Below are positions 13,596-21,666 of a stretch of DNA of 28,051 nucleotides, one piece after another. How positions within the stretch are numbered: position 1 is the first letter of the stretch; every line of letters starts with the position of its first letter. The DNA comes from Phycisphaerae bacterium. GTDB lineage: Bacteria > Planctomycetota > Phycisphaerae > Sedimentisphaerales > SG8-4. The position numbers were made by a program, and so were the translations under genes. The DNA is taken from contig JAUVYQ010000017.1 of the NCBI GenBank assembly GCA_030603035.1, positions 1 to 28,051 on the forward strand. Direction: 5' to 3'. The notes beneath the pieces were generated by a model, which was given only the letters and a program-made list of their open reading frames with translations, had not been told where the DNA came from and did not search any database.

Positions 13596-15635
13596 ATGGT
13601 ATATTATATGGGTATCGAGGGTTCACAAACCGGCTCTAAAATGAAGAGGGTTTTGTCTATTCGCCGGTGGGCTGCCGTTTTGCAGCTCATTGCAAAATGG
13701 CTTCGCCGATTGTACGGCCTTTTAGCTCCCCGCGCTTACAGCGTCATTATGCTTGCTGCGCTATTTTGCACGCTGGCGGTAAAGCTCTTTCATTCCTGGC
13801 GTACCGGTCTGGTCAATGAATACTTTAGCTGGGTCCTTGCCGATATTTCTACGCTGCTGGGAATCGAAGTTATCCTGGCATTGCTCTGTTTTGGCTGGCC
13901 TCGGAAGCTGGTCATCCGAGCAGCTACTCTTGTTGCCGCTATTGTGTGCACGTGGTCGGTTATGAACGCCGGCTTGATAATAAGAAAAGGGATGCAAATC
14001 TTACCCACGAGCATTTTGCCGTTATTTCGCCACCCGCTAAATGCATTTCCAATAGTTGGGATTAATCTGGCAAAGATGCCGGTCGCCGCCGTAATTTTGC
14101 TGGGCCCCAGCGCTATTGCTCTTACCTTTTTCTTTTTTGTTATGGCAAAGCCACCGCTGCCGGATTACAACCGCAAACGCTTTGCAAATAGAGTTGTTAT
14201 TTCTGTTTTCTTTGTGCTTGCCGCTGTTCTGCTTCGCGGCCCGGTTGTCGGGCGCGGCTCACGCCAAATAGCTTCGGCGGGGCTGCGTTACAATTGTCAA
14301 TTCAGGGCTTTAACAGGTTTTCTTTTGCCTGATTCCGGCCGGCTGGTCAGAGCCGATTTCGCCAACGCCAAACGAAAGATACCCTCCTTTGACCAGATAC
14401 AGATTGCACTGTCACCGGAACCGCAGCGGGTAAACCATAATGTAGTTATAGTTGTTCTTGAGGGTGTTCAATACAATTACACAACACTGGCAGAGGGACA
14501 AAGTAACCTTACGCCATATCTTGCGGCTCTGGCGGGGCAGGGTGTTGAATTTACAAATGCTCGCTCGACACTGACCCATACGACAAAGGTTTTGTTTGCA
14601 TTTTTGACCGGCCGATATCCTTCGGTCTGCCAGGATATTGCCGAGGCGGTCCCTGTGGTAAAGCCCTATGCCAGCATTGCGACGATTCTTAGGGGTCAGT
14701 TGAATTTTCGAACCGCATTTTTTCAATCGGCCAAGGGCAACTTCGAATCTCGGCCCAGCCTGGTTCATAACCTTGGCTTCGACAAATTCTGGGCAAGAGA
14801 GGATTTGGGCGACCCTAACGCCTTTATCGGCTACCTTGGCTGTGATGAGTTTACAATGTTAAAACCGATTGCCGAATGGATAAAAGCCGACGAAAGGCCC
14901 TTTTTCCTGGTGGTTCTTTGCTCGGTTACCCACGACCCGTATGAGGTTCCGGATTGGTTTGGCGAGCCGGCCAGAGAGCCGGTGGAGCGTTATCGACAGT
15001 CGATTTCTTACACGGATAAATTTTTAGCTGCACTGGACGGCGAGCTTGCCAAGCTGAATCTTACAGACGAAACCATTCTTTGCGTTATCGGCGACCACGG
15101 GGAAGCATTTGGCGAGCACGGCCTGCACGGGCACGAGCGAATAGCTTTTGAAGAGCTCCTGCACGTACCTTTTTGTTTGCGGGCCCCGTCTCTGGTTGAG
15201 CCGGCAACCAAGGTTACAGAGGCGGTTGGCTCCGTTGATTTGGCCCCGACACTGCTGGCTCTGCTGGGCTTCGATACGGAGGCCGCCGGCTTTGACGGCG
15301 TTAATGCGCTCGGGCGCATACCGGACGACCGCAAGGTGTATTTCTCCGGCTGGATGCAGCAGAGTCCTGCAGGTTTTGTAAAAGGTAATCGCAAGTTCAT
15401 ATACAATCCGATGGACAAAATGGTCTCTGTCTATGATTTGAGCGCCGACCCGTTTGAGCTGGTCAGGATAGAGGTGCCTGAGCAGCAGGCTCAGAAGATT
15501 ACCGATGAGGTTATTGCCTGGCGGAAAAACAGCATTTTTCGGCTCGACCAGCAGCGAACCGGCAAAAAAATCGTCTTCGACTCCTGGCTTTGTCGCTGGA
15601 CCAACCGGATTTCCCGGGCCAAATACAGGAAATAG
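13596..15635 (+). CDS. LtaS-like membrane phosphoglycerol transferase / sulfatase-family protein
   Basis: 679 aa from the ATG at 13596 (GAGGA 11 nt upstream); a TTG at 13569 and ATGs at 13608 and 13641 are alternatives. The N-terminal part has about five membrane helices, for example AYSVIMLAALFCTLAVKLF and PVAAVILLGPSAIALTFFFF. The extracytoplasmic alkaline-phosphatase/sulfatase fold begins at NHNVVIVVLEG (first metal-ligand region). It continues with STLTHTTKVLFAFLTGRYPS (nucleophile Thr region) and ends its core at VIGDHGEAFGEHGLHGHE (Asp/His metal ligands). This is the layout of lipoteichoic acid synthase and related phosphoglycerol or phosphoethanolamine transferases of the envelope. In a Gram-negative-type planctomycete the acceptor is unknown; glycan decoration is likely. 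Confidence 0.8.
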   Translation: MVYYMGIEGSQTGSKMKRVLSIRRWAAVLQLIAKWLRRLYGLLAPRAYSVIMLAALFCTLAVKLFHSWRTGLVNEYFSWVLADISTLLGIEVILALLCFGWPRKLVIRAATLVAAIVCTWSVMNAGLIIRKGMQILPTSILPLFRHPLNAFPIVGINLAKMPVAAVILLGPSAIALTFFFFVMAKPPLPDYNRKRFANRVVISVFFVLAAVLLRGPVVGRGSRQIASAGLRYNCQFRALTGFLLPDSGRLVRADFANAKRKIPSFDQIQIALSPEPQRVNHNVVIVVLEGVQYNYTTLAEGQSNLTPYLAALAGQGVEFTNARSTLTHTTKVLFAFLTGRYPSVCQDIAEAVPVVKPYASIATILRGQLNFRTAFFQSAKGNFESRPSLVHNLGFDKFWAREDLGDPNAFIGYLGCDEFTMLKPIAEWIKADERPFFLVVLCSVTHDPYEVPDWFGEPAREPVERYRQSISYTDKFLAALDGELAKLNLTDETILCVIGDHGEAFGEHGLHGHERIAFEELLHVPFCLRAPSLVEPATKVTEAVGSVDLAPTLLALLGFDTEAAGFDGVNALGRIPDDRKVYFSGWMQQSPAGFVKGNRKFIYNPMDKMVSVYDLSADPFELVRIEVPEQQAQKITDEVIAWRKNSIFRLDQQRTGKKIVFDSWLCRWTNRISRAKYRK

Positions 15636-15770
15636 CGTTCAGCGTATTGCTTCACCGCCGAGTTCTATATGCTATTTGCATTTTTGTTGTTCATTTTGCT
15701 CCCGGTTATGTTGTTTTTTGTAGACATTGGACAAATCCCTCTGTCATCTAACACTTTACGAGCATTAAGA

Positions 15771-15908
15771 GCCTATCCGAATAATCTTTCAGTTTTGTCA
15801 TTGCGAGGAGCGAAGCGACGAAGCAATCTCGATTTTCGAGCGTTTGAGATTGCCACGGCCTTTCAGGCCTCGCAATGACAGGAATTCACAAAAGTTATTC
15901 GGATAGGC
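15771..15908. mobile_element. Nested palindromic (MITE-like) element with CATTGCGAGG core
   Basis: Outer arms GCCTATCCGAATAA (15771-15784) and TTATTCGGATAGGC (15895-15908) are exact inverted copies. Inside lie GTCATTGCGAGG (15797-15808) and CCTCGCAATGAC (15868-15879), then AAGCAATCTC and GAGATTGC. The inner part is a relative of the repeat at 1478-1579, which lacks the outer arms. ATTAA occurs just outside both ends (15764-15768 and 15909-15913) and could be a target duplication, though two bases separate it from the left arm. Confidence 0.75.
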
Positions 15909-15938
15909 ATTAAATATGTAAAAACAGGCTGGCTGGGT

Positions 15939-16046
15939 ATGGCTGGTGTTGATAAAAAACAACGCGCTGTTAAAATGCGCTATCTACCTATTCCTGGAGC
16001 TGAAATGGTATATACAAACGTAACTGTTTTGGATGCAAACTGTTAG
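15939..16046 (+). CDS. Possible small protein, 35 aa (low confidence)
   Basis: ATG at 15939, stop TAG at 16044-16046. The peptide begins MAGVDKKQRAVKMRYLPIPG and ends VTVLDANC. Composition is protein-like, without repeat words, but there is no Shine-Dalgarno. It could be the tail of a decayed gene. A GTG at 16047 directly abuts its stop. Confidence 0.2.
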   Translation: MAGVDKKQRAVKMRYLPIPGAEMVYTNVTVLDANC

Positions 16047-16276
16047 GTGAAGCTGCAGGCGGTCTTTTGTTTTTATTTTTTGCTGCTGGCATATTTTTTG
16101 CGGATAATTTTAGTTTCGCCTTTGAGGCGACGATATTGGGCGGAACATCCTAAACACGATATAAGGAGGAGGAAGGGTCCGCCCTTTAGAAGATTTCAAA
16201 ATCGGTATTGCCGGGCTGAAAACGCGGCAGAGCCGGTTTTGTTAATAATATAGTGCGGGGTCGTGCCGGAGGAGGC

Positions 16277-16378
16277 ATGACTCCATTTTTCTTTGCGCAA
16301 TACTTAGCTTTTAGCGCAAAAACACCACTACAAATTATCTTTTCCAATCGTCTCGGTTTAATTTTCACTACTCAATAG
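16277..16378 (+). CDS. Possible 33-aa leader peptide upstream of thiE
   Basis: ATG at 16277 immediately preceded by GGAGGAGGC, a very strong Shine-Dalgarno with a short spacer. The product (MTPFFFAQYLAFSAKTPLQ, then IIFSNRLGLIFTTQ) is hydrophobic, and its stop lies 30 nt before the thiE ATG. It may be a translated leader or chance. No family is recognised. Confidence 0.25.
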   Translation: MTPFFFAQYLAFSAKTPLQIIFSNRLGLIFTTQ

Positions 16379-16391
16379 CAGTTTCAGGGCG

Positions 16392-16397
16392 TATAAT
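16392..16397 (+). promoter_or_regulatory. Perfect -10 box (TATAAT) close to the thiE start
   Basis: TATAAT ends 10 nt before the ATG at 16408, so transcription from it would give an almost leaderless mRNA. No good -35 is found at 16-18 bp upstream, which keeps confidence low. Confidence 0.3.
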
Positions 16398-16407
16398 CAG
16401 GGCTGTT

Positions 16408-17484
16408 ATGGAGCGAGCGGTTTATAGAATTATCGATGCGAATTTCAATCGCGCCCGCGAGGCGATTCGCGTAATAGAAGACTTTTGCCGATTCGCGCTG
16501 AATTCGGCTCCATTGACCGAGCGTGCAAAACAGCTTCGGCACGAGCTTTCAGCGGCTATCGAGAAACTCGATCCGTCTGATAGCCGGACTTTCAGTGCCG
16601 GCCGGCTTATCTCAAGCAGAGACACGCCCGGCGACGTCGGTATCGGCAAAACGGTCGAAAAGCAGCTTCAACGTGCCGACCTCAATGAATGTTTCACCGC
16701 CGGCTGCAAACGGCTGACCGAGGCGCTGCGGACGCTTGCCGAGATGACGCAAACACTAAATCCGGCCGTCGCCGGGACAATCGAAAAGCTGCGATACGCT
16801 GCTTATACACTTGAAAAGGATATCGTTGTTTTCAGTGAGCCGGCCGAAAAATTCAAACGGGTCGGCCTGTATGTAATAATCAGCAGCAGCTTGCCGGTCG
16901 AGGTCATTTCTATGGCTCACCGCTGCGTGGCCGGTGGTGCCGACTGCATTCAACTGCGGGCGAAGGACACCGACGACGACAGCCGTTTTGCTATGGCTGT
17001 CGAGTTTGTGCAGATATGTAAGGCCGCCGATGTGTTGAGCATAATAAACGACCGGGCTGATATCGCGGTTGCCGCCGGTGCTGACGGTGTGCATCTTGGC
17101 CAGAATGATTTACCAATCGAGCAGGCCCGCAAGCTGCAGTTGACTCCGCTAATTATCGGCAAGAGTACGCATTCGCTCGGGCAATTGCGTGCCGCGTGTA
17201 AGGAGCGTCCCACTTATGTAAGCTTGGGGCCTGTCTTTGCCACGAAGATAAAGCCGAGCGCCGAGCCGGTCGGCCTCGACTATGTCAGGCAGGGGACAGA
17301 GGAACTTGCCGATACCGGCATCGGTAATGTTGCTATTGGCGGTATAACGCTGGACAATGTCGAAGAGGTTTTGAACGCCGGTGCCGGGGCGATTGCGGTT
17401 TGTGCTGCGGTAACGGAAGCGGCCGACCCGACGGCGGCCTGCCGAGCGTTAAAAGAGAAAATCGCCGCTTTCAAAAAAGATTAA
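16408..17484 (+). CDS. thiE: ThiD2-ThiE fusion: HMP-P kinase-like domain plus thiamine-phosphate synthase
   Basis: 358 aa. Residues 1-135 match the ThiD2-type N-terminal domain (YRIIDANFNRAREAIRVIED, then EKLRYAAYTLEKDIV). In characterised relatives this domain phosphorylates hydroxymethylpyrimidine phosphate, replacing ThiD. Residues 150-358 are the ThiE TIM barrel that joins HMP-PP and thiazole phosphate to thiamine phosphate: IQLRAKD, INDRADIAVAAGADGVHLGQ (194-213 region), IGKSTHS, YVSLGPVFATKIKP and VAIGGIT. It therefore carries two consecutive steps in one polypeptide. It converges with the HEAT gene, whose stop is 17 bp away, with no terminator between. No TPP riboswitch is seen upstream. 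Confidence 0.93.
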   Translation: MERAVYRIIDANFNRAREAIRVIEDFCRFALNSAPLTERAKQLRHELSAAIEKLDPSDSRTFSAGRLISSRDTPGDVGIGKTVEKQLQRADLNECFTAGCKRLTEALRTLAEMTQTLNPAVAGTIEKLRYAAYTLEKDIVVFSEPAEKFKRVGLYVIISSSLPVEVISMAHRCVAGGADCIQLRAKDTDDDSRFAMAVEFVQICKAADVLSIINDRADIAVAAGADGVHLGQNDLPIEQARKLQLTPLIIGKSTHSLGQLRAACKERPTYVSLGPVFATKIKPSAEPVGLDYVRQGTEELADTGIGNVAIGGITLDNVEEVLNAGAGAIAVCAAVTEAADPTAACRALKEKIAAFKKD

Positions 17485-17500
17485 TCTGCCAGCTTAGTGT

Positions 17501-19858
17501 TTACATCGTTGGTAAAATCTCTATCTCAACTGGATTGCTGACAGCGGGAAGGCCACGTCCTTGGGATTTATAGCGAATGCGTATCGTATGCTTACCAGAA
17601 GTAAGTCGCAGACGTTTGCCCCAGGATTCCGGTACGCCTAGTGCAAGTTTCTCTGCATCTTGGAGGAGCACCCACGAAGCCGTCAACGTAATCTCAGTCG
17701 CACTTTCCAGTTTTTCCCCCGGATCAAGGAGCCAATCGGGACCATACATTTTCATGTCAGCCCAACCATACCAAGCACCGTCAATTTCGATCTCATACTG
17801 GAGAAAATTCAAACCAGTGATGTCAATGGCTTTCCTAGAAAGATTCTGCAGATCGAGAAAGAGCCTCGGTATTTCTCCTTCCATCCACTTTAGCTTCTCC
17901 GGCCGCAGCCCACACTGCAGCCCATCAACGGCCTCACCCCAAATTTCTTCCCCCTCAACCTGCACAGCGGGGGGTTCAAGCAAATAATACTTAAGCCGAC
18001 ACCCACTCTTGTCAGCTAAGAGTATTGTTAATTTAAAGCGCTTCGCTTCTTTTGTAGTGATAATGACTTCTTTAGGTAACTCTGAACCGACGTGATACTT
18101 AAATGGCAGAAGGCGTGTTAAGGCTTGTTCTGGTATCGAACCTCGAACAAATATCAAACATCGATCGTCATAAAAAATATCACCTCGACCTGTTATATCA
18201 ACTGCTGCTGAAATCGCCTCTAGCGAGTCGGCTTGGGGAATGTTTAACAGCTTTCCCGAAGTAATGTCTAGCATTAAGCCTTTTTCATCAATATCCGGTA
18301 GAAAAACTTCTCTTGTCTGCTCATAACTAGCTGCTTCTTCCCCCTCAGCATGCATATCGGGTTGAGTTTCAACTATTCCTTTGGACACTTGCGAACTTGA
18401 TGAAGACGATTTTTCTTGCAGACCGAGTTTGATGCGCCAAGCTTCACGAATCTCCTTAAGCTGGTCCTGATTTGAAATTGTTTCTATCTTTTGTGGAGAT
18501 ACGTCATCTTTCATAATTGCCACAAGTGCGTGGTGAGCAACAGTTGGAAGATTAGCAAGCCGTGGACTAGATGCTACAAGCACATCAGGATCAGGAAGCC
18601 CCCTATCAAATAGTTCTACAATTGGCTTTACTGCTTTCTTATCTCCCAATTTCCCAAGAGATTCTGTGGCATACATAACAACAAAGACATTTGAGTCATT
18701 GAGGGCTCTAATCAGTGAATCTACAGCCTGAGGACATCTGATTCTTCCCAAGGCTTCGGCTGCTTCACGTCTTAGCTTTACATTTCCATCAACCAGGGCT
18801 TTGTCTAATGCGTCTACTGCTTCTATATTACCTATTCTCCCCAGAGCCTTTGCTGCATGCTCCCTTATCCGACTATTTTCACTGTTATCTAATACAATCT
18901 CAGTCAGTCTTGGAAGTGCCACAGTGTTATTAGAAAAACCCAATGCAATCACGGCTGCTAGTTGTTTCTTCTTATTTGACGATTTAGTAAGGAAAAGCAG
19001 GTCGCCATTGATGTTTGGGTCGCCAAGTTCACGTAGAACCTCTCCCACGCTGCGATAAACACGTCTACGTCCATCTAAAGTACTATCTTGTAACAGCGCC
19101 AATAATAGTGGTACAGCGTTATGCGAACCTATTTTAACAAGTGCTCTTTCTATGTAACCGTGGTAGCCGCCTAAACCAAACCTTGTCTCTCTCCTGCGAT
19201 GATCAAAGAAAGCCTTGACCAGCGGCCCACATGCTTTTTGGTTTCCAATTATCCCAAGTGCTTTAGCGGCATGCTCACGCCAATGGTGGTCAGGATTGTC
19301 TAAATGAAGACAGAGCGAATCAACAAGTTCAATATCTTCCTTATAACTAGTTTCACCCAGTCTCTCCAATGCATCCATTGCATGCCAGACTACTTCTAGA
19401 TTTGGATCCCAAAGGACATTTATCAGAGCAACAGAAACTGCTTCGTTTCCTTGGCCACAATCGCCCAAGAACCAAGCTGCGTATCTTCGCACATCTTTAT
19501 CGGAATCCTGTAATGCTAAAACAAGTGGGCCTACAGCTTCTTGTCCATCGATAGCTCCTATAGCTTCAACAGAGATCCAACGCACATTTTTACGAGAATC
19601 TTTGAGCGATTCTTTAAGGTAAGGAATAGCTGGCTTCCCAATCTGAACTACTTTTTTGTAGGCGACTCGGCCACCGCCGTCGTGTCCTTTGGCAAAATCT
19701 TCGATTAAACTTTGGATTTGTGTCGGTGTATCTTTTGGGTTTTTCCTTTCCACCTCAACCTGCACATCGGGTTTAGCCCTTGGTTCTACTGCTCGAACCT
19801 GGCTTAAAATAATAATAGAAAACAATATGATGATGGGAATGTTTTTCAAGCGTAACAT
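17501..19858 (-). CDS. Secreted HEAT-repeat protein with C-terminal beta-rich domain
   Basis: 785 aa; the ATG at 19858 has AAGGGG upstream. Residues 1-23 are a signal peptide (IPIIILFSIIILSQVRA). Residues about 50-460 contain about ten HEAT/PBS-lyase-type repeats, recognisable by REHAAKALGRIGNIEAVDAL, RREAAEALGRIRCPQAVDSL and VVMYATESLGKLGDKKAVKP, and form a curved protein-binding solenoid. After a Ser-rich linker (KSSSSSSQ) comes a C-terminal region with WGEAVDGLQCGLRPEKLKW and a beta-sandwich-like stretch ending IRIRYKSQGRGLPAVSNPVE. From memory this module recurs in planctomycete secreted proteins. A 26-bp word encoding P-x-VQVEGEE-like peptides occurs three times. Role unknown; probably a periplasmic scaffold. 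Confidence 0.8.
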   Translation of the reverse strand: MLRLKNIPIIILFSIIILSQVRAVEPRAKPDVQVEVERKNPKDTPTQIQSLIEDFAKGHDGGGRVAYKKVVQIGKPAIPYLKESLKDSRKNVRWISVEAIGAIDGQEAVGPLVLALQDSDKDVRRYAAWFLGDCGQGNEAVSVALINVLWDPNLEVVWHAMDALERLGETSYKEDIELVDSLCLHLDNPDHHWREHAAKALGIIGNQKACGPLVKAFFDHRRRETRFGLGGYHGYIERALVKIGSHNAVPLLLALLQDSTLDGRRRVYRSVGEVLRELGDPNINGDLLFLTKSSNKKKQLAAVIALGFSNNTVALPRLTEIVLDNSENSRIREHAAKALGRIGNIEAVDALDKALVDGNVKLRREAAEALGRIRCPQAVDSLIRALNDSNVFVVMYATESLGKLGDKKAVKPIVELFDRGLPDPDVLVASSPRLANLPTVAHHALVAIMKDDVSPQKIETISNQDQLKEIREAWRIKLGLQEKSSSSSSQVSKGIVETQPDMHAEGEEAASYEQTREVFLPDIDEKGLMLDITSGKLLNIPQADSLEAISAAVDITGRGDIFYDDRCLIFVRGSIPEQALTRLLPFKYHVGSELPKEVIITTKEAKRFKLTILLADKSGCRLKYYLLEPPAVQVEGEEIWGEAVDGLQCGLRPEKLKWMEGEIPRLFLDLQNLSRKAIDITGLNFLQYEIEIDGAWYGWADMKMYGPDWLLDPGEKLESATEITLTASWVLLQDAEKLALGVPESWGKRLRLTSGKHTIRIRYKSQGRGLPAVSNPVEIEILPTM

Positions 19859-20607
19859 TTTTTGGCCCCTTAAGATAAGTTCAATGCACTTATTCTCGTG
19901 TCTTCAAACGGTATGAGCAAGTAAAAGTTATGTAAAAAAGCACTCAGCATATTATCTCACTATCATATAAGACGCAAAAGCCAGCAAAAAGTTTCAGGAT
20001 TTTTCTCAAGTTGCTAAAAAACCGTGTAAATCGTGCAATTCGTGGCTTTCTTTCCAGCAGTAAATTGTCAATGACCAATAGTAAATTCTCTGAGCTTTTC
20101 TGCGAATTATCCACGAACAACGCAATTTTTCGACAAAATCTTACAATTTTAGGGAATTTGAGTATACGGTTAGTCCATAAATCTGCCGGTAGATATAGTT
20201 TTGGAACACGATTTGCGGCAACGGATATAACTTCTTTATTTCAAACAACTTACGACCCCCAATCTTTGATTTTGGACGGGTCGGAGAGGTGGCGGTAAAA
20301 GATTGTATCAATTTCGGCTGGTATCTCCGGCATCGCCGAAAGGGATCTATAAGAGGCGGAGGTTGAGTTATCAACAGGTTGTCCACAACGCTGAAATGGT
20401 TGCGAGCGCAAGTTTGACAGGCATCTTAATGGCAATATAATGTGAAAAAAACTCTGGGATTCTATAAGTCCTTGTGAATAAAAGTTATAAACAAAATAGC
20501 AGCCGGATGAGATATTTAATATTTTTGTTTTTTAAGTTGTGCTAAAGCGGCGAGCAATTATACAGTAGTATTCAATTTTGAATTGTCTATTTGGAAAGGA
20601 CCATAGA
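19859..20607. other. 750-bp AT-rich intergenic region
   Basis: It separates the HEAT gene (minus) from the methyltransferase gene (plus) and so must hold divergent promoters. I see no gene; short open frames have no Shine-Dalgarno. It holds several DnaA-box-like words (listed separately) and an AT-rich stretch at about 20500-20545 (GATATTTAATATTTTTG). An imperfect CGTGTAAATCGTGCAATTCGTGG word at 20022-20044 (shortened here to its start) resembles a common genomic repeat. Confidence 0.5.
20107..20481. promoter_or_regulatory. Cluster of DnaA-box-like 9-mers
   Basis: TTATCCACG (20107-20115), TTATCAACA (20368-20376), TTGTCCACA (20379-20387) and, on the minus strand, TTATTCACA (20481-20473, an exact match to TTATNCACA). 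The rest are one mismatch from TTATCCACA. The neighbouring genes are not the usual oriC neighbours, so this could be a DnaA titration or regulation site, or chance in AT-rich DNA. Confidence 0.3.
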
Positions 20608-21624
20608 ATGAAAAATCGGTTGATTTCTATTGGCGAATCAATCCACGCTTCAATCCCGAAAACCGGCAAGATAATGGAGCAGCTGGTAGAACTCGGCCCC
20701 GATGCGTACTCGGCTCCGAGCGAGCCATTGAATTATATCAAGTCCCTGATTGAATCGCAGGTGGGGGATGGTGCCGACTACATAGCGGTCAATCTCGACG
20801 CCTTTGGCGAGGACGAGCCGCAGGCTGCTATTGATATGATGCTCGAATACGTCAGGATGGTTCGCAAATGGGGCAGCGGCGTGCCGATTTGCATCGACAG
20901 CAGTAATGACGATGTTCTGATAGCCGGCTTGAAGGAGTGGTATTTGGAAAATTCGAAATTCGAAATTCGAAATTCGAAATTCTCGGCCGGTGGCCAGGCG
21001 CAGCCGCTTATAAATTCGGTCAAGGTTTATACGATGGACAACCTGCTGCCTCTGAAAAAGGATTACGACTATGCGTTCGTCGGGCTTTTGGTCAGCGAAG
21101 AGGCGCCTGCCGGCCCGGGCGGCTCGCACTCGGTTGATGGGCTGTATTCTCTCGCAAAGCAGATTTTTGATGCGGCGGTTAGACAATACGGCTTCAAGAG
21201 CGAGCAGATTTTCTTCGATTCGACCGTATTTCCGTTAGCGATAGATATGCCGATGGAATCGGGCGTGCCGGGCTATACCTACCGGGCGTTCGAGACGATA
21301 AAGAAGATTAAGAGCGACCCGAAGATGAAGGGGGTACATTGCTCGCTCGGCGTAAGCAACTGCGTCCGCGATTTGCCAGGCCGAAAAATCGGCGTCTGCA
21401 GAGCATACGTCGCAAAGGCAATGGAATACGGCCTTGATGCCGCCATTGTCAACGTTGCACATCATTATGGTCTTGTTGAGCCGGCCCCTGAATTGTTGGA
21501 GCTGGTTGATGCCTACGCAAAGATGGACGGCTCGGCTGAAAGGATGAACAAAGCAATGGAGCTAATGGGTAAATTCTGCCGGGAGAACAGAAAAGCTCCA
21601 CAAAGAAAGTCGAATGTCGAATAG
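20608..21624 (+). CDS. Pterin-binding (DHPS-fold) methyltetrahydrofolate:corrinoid-type methyltransferase
   Basis: 338 aa from the ATG at 20608, which has GGAAAGGA upstream; an in-frame TTG at 20578 is less likely. TIM-barrel pterin-binding family (MetH pterin domain, AcsE, MtrH, DHPS). Motifs: ISIGESIHASIPKTGKIM at the N-terminus, GADYIAVNLDAFGED, VPICIDSSNDDVLIAGLK (the typical Asp-Ser strand end) and PLINSVKV. Such proteins transfer a methyl group between methyl-tetrahydrofolate and a corrinoid protein, but no corrinoid protein or activase gene is adjacent, so substrate and pathway are open. An in-frame (CGAAATT)n repeat (20950-20982) adds NSKFEIRNSKF between LKEW and PLINS. GH127 follows after 42 bp with a similar Shine-Dalgarno. 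Confidence 0.78.
   Translation: MKNRLISIGESIHASIPKTGKIMEQLVELGPDAYSAPSEPLNYIKSLIESQVGDGADYIAVNLDAFGEDEPQAAIDMMLEYVRMVRKWGSGVPICIDSSNDDVLIAGLKEWYLENSKFEIRNSKFSAGGQAQPLINSVKVYTMDNLLPLKKDYDYAFVGLLVSEEAPAGPGGSHSVDGLYSLAKQIFDAAVRQYGFKSEQIFFDSTVFPLAIDMPMESGVPGYTYRAFETIKKIKSDPKMKGVHCSLGVSNCVRDLPGRKIGVCRAYVAKAMEYGLDAAIVNVAHHYGLVEPAPELLELVDAYAKMDGSAERMNKAMELMGKFCRENRKAPQRKSNVE
20950..20982 (+). repeat. In-frame (CGAAATT)n repeat inside the methyltransferase gene
   Basis: About four tandem CGAAATT units starting AATTCGAAATT encode NSKFEIRNSKF between barrel strand IDSSNDDVLIAGLKEW and the PLINSVKV strand, where relatives have a tight turn. The stretch is an almost perfect palindromic microsatellite and keeps the reading frame. 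Confidence 0.85.
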
Positions 21625-21666
21625 AGAATATAGATAGAATGTCGGTGAATCCGGAAAGGACAAAAT

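Larger units (their letters stand above)
15909..16407. other. Intergenic region upstream of thiE with possible small ORFs and a hairpin
   Basis: It contains a 35-codon ORF (15939-16046), an imperfect hairpin with arms GGGCGGA (16138-16144) and TCCGCCC (16178-16184) enclosing AAGGAGGAGG, and a 33-codon ORF at 16277-16378. No TPP riboswitch consensus (CTGAGA / ACCTGATCTGG words) is found even though a thiamine gene follows. A CGCCTTTGAGGCG mini-hairpin is at 16118-16130. Confidence 0.45.

Noticed and set aside
15669..15878. 69-aa membrane-like ORF after the LtaS-like gene
   Set aside because: Its second half is simply the translation of the CATTGCGAGG repeat, and no Shine-Dalgarno supports the start.
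16047..16253. 68-aa GTG-start ORF upstream of thiE
   Set aside because: It has no Shine-Dalgarno, runs through the GGGCGGA hairpin and has no recognisable domain.
16000..16407. TPP riboswitch upstream of thiE
   Set aside because: The conserved CTGAGA and ACCTGATCTGG words are absent on the plus strand.
19859..20607. Firm oriC call
   Set aside because: Only one box matches the consensus exactly, the neighbouring genes are not typical for an origin, and gene strand bias does not change here. Kept as a low-confidence site only.
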